Assembly: GCA_003117195.1 (NCBI GenBank)
Contig: BDSI01000167.1
Location: 124,001-188,000, forward strand
Source: Eudorina sp. 2006-703-Eu-15
Taxonomy: Eukaryota; Chlorophyta; Chlorophyceae; Chlamydomonadales; Volvocaceae
Length of the DNA: 64,000 bases
Direction: 5' to 3'
Positions within the stretch are counted from its first letter, which is position 1. Each line of letters opens with the position of its first letter. The notes below the pieces were generated by a model. It saw nothing but the letters and a program-made list of their open reading frames with translations. It had not been told where the DNA came from and searched no databases. Shown piece by piece: positions 59,771 through 64,000 of the stretch. The position numbers and the translations under genes are program-made.

Positions 59771-60560
59771 GCGACCCCCACCGGTCGATTACAACGGGCC
59801 GCCCAAATGGCTTCGAAAGCTTCCTCTCGAGTCCCAGCTGGCAGTGTGCCGGCTAGAATGCAATTCCTGTGGGCCGGCCGCCGCCAGATGCGTCTTCATG
59901 GGTCAACACAAACATCGCTTTCCATACAGTTGCCAACGTTTCGCCAATATCACTGGTTCGTCACGCCATTGCGCCGTCAGCGACAACTACGCATACCAAC
60001 AAGCCATCCGGCAAGCCACCGACATACTGAATTCTGTATTCCCATGGGCGAACAAAGCGGGCGCCTCCCCTGTGCTGCTGCAGGTCCGCAAGCGTCGCCT
60101 GCTACTGAACAATCACACAGCCGTCTGCCATTGCGGAGGCGACCAACACACTAGCGCTTCAACACGCGGAGGTGCCGGCGGCGACGAAGGTGCAGGCGGC
60201 GTCCAGAGCTGTCACGGTACCACCCGCCTGTATCATGCGGGTCGGCTGGCAGGCGCGCGGGGCGCAGCGTTGGGCGGCAAAGGGGGCCCGGTCGGGCGCG
60301 CAAACAAGTGCCAGCAGGCAGCCAAGGGCCATTTCAGTCACAGAGGACCCAAATGCGCCGGTCGAGCAGGCAAGGTGGCAAGAAGGGAGGTACCGACCCA
60401 CCGCCGCAACACAGACACAGCTGGCCTCCTTCTCCACTGTAAGAGCAGTGGCCTGGCGGACCGAGGACCCAGCACCGGGGTAACCCACATGGCCAGCGGG
60501 GTAAGCAAAATGCGAGGATGGCAGAGTGTGAAAGGGATGGGGTGGGGCGAATACCATTAA
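59745..60560 (+). CDS. Unrecognised Cys/His-containing ORF
   Basis: The frame is open for 272 codons from ATG at 59745 (another at 59769) to TAA at 60558-60560. The first 110 residues look protein-like: PPPVDYNGPPKWLRKLPLES, then cysteines in LECNSCG, RCVFMGQHKHRF, SCQRF and RHCAVSDNY, and a helical stretch QQAIRQATDILNSVFPW. After about 60083 the frame becomes Gly/Arg-rich. A second plus frame from 60121 (after CACACAG) to the stop near 60484 then reads better (AIAEATNTLALQHAEVPA). Joining them would need a 37-nt intron, shorter than others in the window, or a frameshift. The Cys/His spacing could bind zinc but fits no family I know. Confidence 0.35.
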   Translation: MPTISSANMRPPPVDYNGPPKWLRKLPLESQLAVCRLECNSCGPAAARCVFMGQHKHRFPYSCQRFANITGSSRHCAVSDNYAYQQAIRQATDILNSVFPWANKAGASPVLLQVRKRRLLLNNHTAVCHCGGDQHTSASTRGGAGGDEGAGGVQSCHGTTRLYHAGRLAGARGAALGGKGGPVGRANKCQQAAKGHFSHRGPKCAGRAGKVARREVPTHRRNTDTAGLLLHCKSSGLADRGPSTGVTHMASGVSKMRGWQSVKGMGWGEYH

Positions 60561-60977
60561 CGAGACGTGTGTGCTGTGGCCGAGGTGGGGCACAGGACGC
60601 ATCGGAGAGCGCCTCCCTGCTTGCGCCCCAACCCAGTCCATAACCTGTCAAATGTGCAGCCCTGTCCGGCGGACCGACCCATGGGTCATCCGCAACCCAG
60701 GCCGCACCTGCTTGGTTGCGCTTTTCTGCGCCGCCGGCATGTCGGACGACGCGTTGCCGCCGCCACTTGTCCCTGAACCGTTTGGAGCAGCGCCACCGCC
60801 AATGGCTGCGAATGCAGCCGCCATCGCTGCCACGACCACCACGGTGTGGCCGGGCCCCCTGCCGTGGTCCCACTCCCATTCCCGTGCACTGAAGTTGGCG
60901 GCTCCCCTGCGCCCCTGCCGTTGTGCATGTACATGAATGATGCATTCATCTGACCCCGTTGTCGGGCACCTAGGGCC

Positions 60978-62036
60978 CTACACCATAGTGTATGCGTCCC
61001 CCTGCAGGTACACGCATTTAACACCATTGTCAGCAGCTGCCCTCAGCTCCTCAGCCGTAAACCCCTGGGCTGCAACCACACCGACTACCGTCTCAGGCAT
61101 CTTGTCAAACACATTCCATGCCTTGCACAGCTGCACTTGGCGCAGCCGACTACCCTGCACGGGTAGTTTCCGCTCGTACACCAGCTGAAGGAAGCCCCGC
61201 GTCGGGGCAATCCGCTCGGGCACGCCCTTGATATCTGCAGTGTGCACTGAGGCCTTGGCATTAATCAACCAGACTGTATCAGGTGGCCTGCTGAAGAGCA
61301 CGCCATCCCACTCGAATCCCGGGTCAAACTCTGGTTGCATGTCAGAAACCTTGTTGTACTCCGGCGGCAGCTCGACCACGTCGGCAACACCGCTAGCCTC
61401 CAGCTGCGAACGAACGGCTGAGGTCATCTGCACCTCGAAACTGGCGGTCGGCCAGCCCAGGACTTCGTCGATGAACTTCTCCTGATGTCTGACTACGCCA
61501 GCAAACATATTCACTGAGCCAGCCGCAGCCGCCAGCTGCTGGTCCACCGTTTGCACGTCATGACGGCGGCTCTCTTCAAAGTCCGCGAACTGAATCTCAA
61601 GCTCGAGGTCGAACGGTGAGTTTGACAAGCCAATCCGCTGGTCCACAACTAACTGTATAAGGCCCATTTGAGTCAGCGTGCTGTAGAATTCCGTAAGGCA
61701 CGTGTGTCGTCTTGCACTGCTCAGGCGCCCCACCGAGGTCACCGTGTTCCCGACCCACGGCACCGAGGTCGGGTGATCCGCGTGCGTGTGGCACAGGCAT
61801 GTCCGCCGGCTCCAGCTCGACAGCTCGCGACTGGAAACGGGCCCAGACGGACTCGCCAAGCAGGAGCCACCCTGAGAAAGCTGAACGCAAGTGAGCGACA
61901 ATGCCCGCGGCTTTGCTGCGAGGATGCACGAATTTGGCACTGGGATGATCAGGAGACATCTGCCTAGGGCATGCGGATTGAGTAGGCTGGTCAGGGCTGG
62001 CCTTAGCTGACTATCACCTGATGCAATTCTTTCCAA
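60978..62036 (-). CDS. PD-(D/E)XK-nuclease-like protein, function unknown
   Basis: A 352-codon minus frame ends TAG at 60978. From about residue 130 on it is protein-like. A helical region (LELEIQFADFEESRRHDVQT; NMFAGVVRHQEKFIDEVLGW) precedes a compact alpha/beta segment, FEWDGVLFSRPPDTVWLINA then KASVHTADIKGV. It ends VVGVVAAQGFTAEELRAAAD and VYLQGDAY. The D-G ... hydrophobic-x-A-K arrangement is that of the restriction-endonuclease-like fold, but Asn stands where the usual Glu precedes the Lys, so activity is doubtful. The first about 125 residues are Ser/Arg/Cys-rich and probably not coding in this frame; an overlapping frame (HPRSKAAGIVAHLRSAFSGW, about 61.9 kb) reads better, suggesting an unresolved 5' intron or frameshift. 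Confidence 0.42.
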   Translation of the reverse strand: MERIASGDSQLRPALTSLLNPHALGRCLLIIPVPNSCILAAKPRALSLTCVQLSQGGSCLASPSGPVSSRELSSWSRRTCLCHTHADHPTSVPWVGNTVTSVGRLSSARRHTCLTEFYSTLTQMGLIQLVVDQRIGLSNSPFDLELEIQFADFEESRRHDVQTVDQQLAAAAGSVNMFAGVVRHQEKFIDEVLGWPTASFEVQMTSAVRSQLEASGVADVVELPPEYNKVSDMQPEFDPGFEWDGVLFSRPPDTVWLINAKASVHTADIKGVPERIAPTRGFLQLVYERKLPVQGSRLRQVQLCKAWNVFDKMPETVVGVVAAQGFTAEELRAAADNGVKCVYLQGDAYTMV

Positions 62037-63553
62037 CGACAGGGTTCAACAGGGTTCAGCCCCGCGGCGCCGTTACTTTATTCAAGCTGCTTGCGAGCAG
62101 TTCCTGACGGTGAACCTCCATTGCACTGTCGCGTTGGGTGCTCGCGTTCGGGGCTCAGTGCTCGTTTAAGCACTCGGTTATAACCTGACCTTATCCAAAT
62201 GGGACGACATCATTAGTTATCTGACTGCGATAAGCGGCTACCTTGCGCGTGATTTCCGTCTCGTCTCGTTAGAATGTTGCGCGGCGACGTAAACCCCCAC
62301 GCGTTCTACCTGCGGACAGACGTTCGAGCAACTGCCCTTTGGGGCCGGGCAGATCGCCCCGGCTGTAACCCTGTTATCGGAGTCATCTGCTGCTATGGCA
62401 GGATTAAATAGTGACAGACAAAAAAATGCTTGTCGGTTACAGGATTGCACGGCGTCAGAGAGTGAAAAGGTGAGTGCATCGCCTTGTTTGTCATGTCACA
62501 CGGTTTTCTGCCACCAAAGATGCCACATCAAATAAAGGACATGCTCGTTGAGTCGTTGGCAGAGGTAAGGAAAGTGTCCCCAATGAGTCTGTTCGACACT
62601 TCTTGGCCTCAGAGACAATATCAGGAAACATGGAGATTAAGGAATAAAATATAAAAATTTCACTGCATTTCATACTTCACTGTATTTGATCGCGCTGCCA
62701 AGCCAGGCCCCCACTGAGGTTGTGACACTGTGACGGCCACTTCGAGGCCAAACGTTTTGTAACCAGGTCGACAAGCATCCTACACAGCGAATCATATGAT
62801 TGCACGTTTTAGCATGCGGACGAAACAACCACAGTAACCACGTGCATTTCATGTACAGCCAATCAAAGGGCAGGTAGCCCCGTGGGCCCCGCCCGGAGCT
62901 ATCATGTGATCTGAATGCGCACGAGTCTATCCCGCAGAGAGTCGCTGGAGGAAGCCGTCTTCAAGTAAAACGCATCACAAACGGTGGCATGCACAACTAG
63001 GAAGCACACTCTGTACGGCCTCTTCGTTTTCAGTTTTGCGATTGATTCCCAAATTGCTCTCTTTCCAAAGTTTTGTTGCTGATTCTGCATGACTTGATTT
63101 CCTCTTTAAGATTGTTGACGCACGACCAGGATAGCTGCGTGCTCTATACGACCTGTGGGTGCAAGCTCGCCATTTGGTTGCTGCTTGAGATAAACGTTAC
63201 TTAGAACACTGTAATTTCAGGGCGGTCGGGGTTCAGGACGCCGGGCGCACGACCTAAACCCTTTGGAGACGTGCTGCTGCGTTGGCGCCGCAGCTGCAAG
63301 CAGAGGGGTTGCATCTACCCATCCAGAAGTAGCCCTTATTGCTGTTAGCGTTTTGCGCGGCCGAGGCGGCACTCTGTGCATCCCCGGAGTTCCTGCGTTT
63401 GCGCGTGCGAATGGCGCAACCTCCGCAAGACCAGGACTCGCTTCATGGGGAGAATGCTGCCCGGCGACAGGTGTGACATCTGCATTCAATTGTCGAGTCG
63501 TCTTCGGCGCACGGCTCGTCAACAAAAGTCGGCGTTTGCTTGTCCCATCACAG
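62037..63553. other. Intergenic/5' region of ankyrin gene, no supported gene
   Basis: No frame with protein character is clear. An open plus frame from 63263 runs in phase into the first ankyrin exon, so part of 63.26-63.55 kb might be coding, but the CACAG before 63554 is a good acceptor and the sequence upstream of it lacks conserved features. Confidence 0.4.
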
Positions 63554-64000
63554 GCCATTACTGAGCTCCTCTTCTTTGCGAGCGTCGGCGATCTGTACAG
63601 GTGCAAGAAGATTATCTACGCATGGGGCCTGAATGTAAGGCATCTTTGGAGCCCTTTCTCTGGGTCACAGGGCAAGCGACGCCGCCGCTCTGAGGTCGCG
63701 CTTAATGCCTTTCTCGAGCTGACGATTTGCGAATTTCGATGTTTGCAGATTAAGGACGCATCATGTTGCGATTACGACCGCCGCACGCCGTTGTAAGTTG
63801 CTGATGGCGAAACGAGCGCACAAGCTTTTTGGCAGTTCCGGCAATGTCGGTGCACCCATATCGACCAAACTGACGTGTGCAAAATACGTCACAGGCACCT
63901 TGCAGCAGCAGAGGGCGCTTTCTCCGTGGTGCTCTGGTTGCTCGACCATGGCGCCGAGGTCAACCCCATTGACCGCTTCAAGCGGACACCACTCGAGGTG
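63554..64000 (+). CDS. Ankyrin-repeat protein, 5' part, truncated by window end
   Basis: Three exons join in phase: 63554-63634, 63749-63792 and 63895 to the window end. They encode one degenerate and nearly two good ankyrin repeats: ITELLFFASVGDLYRCKKII, then IKDASCCDYDRRTPLHLAAA, then FSVVLWLLDHGAEVNPIDRF and KRTPLEV. The TPLHLAA and TPLEV turns and the LLDHGAEVN helix are classic. Ankyrin repeats starting with LLFxASxGDxxxxKxI occur at the N-terminus of plant and algal ankyrin protein kinases (ILK/Raf-like), which is one guess; the domain that would decide lies outside the window. The start codon was not identified. Confidence 0.8.

Noticed and set aside
59807..60154. Alternative plus frame of 115 codons within the Cys-rich ORF
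   Set aside because: Arg/Ser/Gln-rich composition and no conserved pattern; the overlapping frame with regular cysteines reads better.

Overview
The window looks like nuclear DNA of a volvocine green alga (Chlamydomonas/Gonium/Volvox relatives). The grounds are GC-rich sequence, many short GT-AG introns, long Ala/Gly/Pro/Gln-rich protein insertions, a PAS-linked class III cyclase of the kind expanded in these algae, a CDJ1-like plastid DnaJ, and TGTAA polyadenylation motifs. Gene models were built by hand from splice sites, reading-frame continuity and remembered family motifs. No alignment or search was run, so exon edges are predictions.

Layout. (1) 0.36-7.57 kb, plus strand: the 3' part of a large ubiquitin-specific-protease-like gene, cut by the window start. 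(2) 7.6-13 kb: no well-supported protein gene; it holds a hairpin with direct repeats, a tRNA-Leu(UAG) at 11.32 kb and a weak small Cys-rich ORF. (3) 13.07-16.98 kb, minus: KRR1, the KH-domain small-subunit processome factor. (4) 17.87-26.97 kb, plus: a complete 23-exon ISWI chromatin-remodelling ATPase, divergent from KRR1. (5) 27-30.3 kb: empty. (6) 30.34-42.40 kb, minus: a very large PAS/class III nucleotide cyclase whose specificity residues point to GTP. (7) 42.4-45.8 kb: no gene, partly AT-rich. (8) 45.85-51.77 kb, minus: a divergent homologue of TAF1A/Rrn11, an RNA polymerase I SL1 subunit, with a 42-bp minisatellite in one intron. (9) 53.62-57.54 kb, plus: a six-exon chloroplast DnaJ with a strong upstream heat-shock-element match. 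(10) 58.98-62.04 kb: an unusual compact locus of unrecognised coding stretches, including a broken minus-strand gene, a Cys-rich plus-strand ORF and a PD-(D/E)XK-nuclease-like ORF. (11) 63.55-64.0 kb, plus: the first exons of an ankyrin-repeat protein, cut by the window end.

Functionally the neighbours are mostly housekeeping: ribosome biogenesis (KRR1, Pol I factor), chromatin (ISWI), ubiquitin and plastid protein folding, plus one signalling gene. Nothing suggests an operon-like unit. KRR1 and the Pol I factor both serve ribosome production but lie far apart. The least explained part is 58.98-62.04 kb. The tandem repeats mostly sit in introns, or in exons coding for low-complexity protein.
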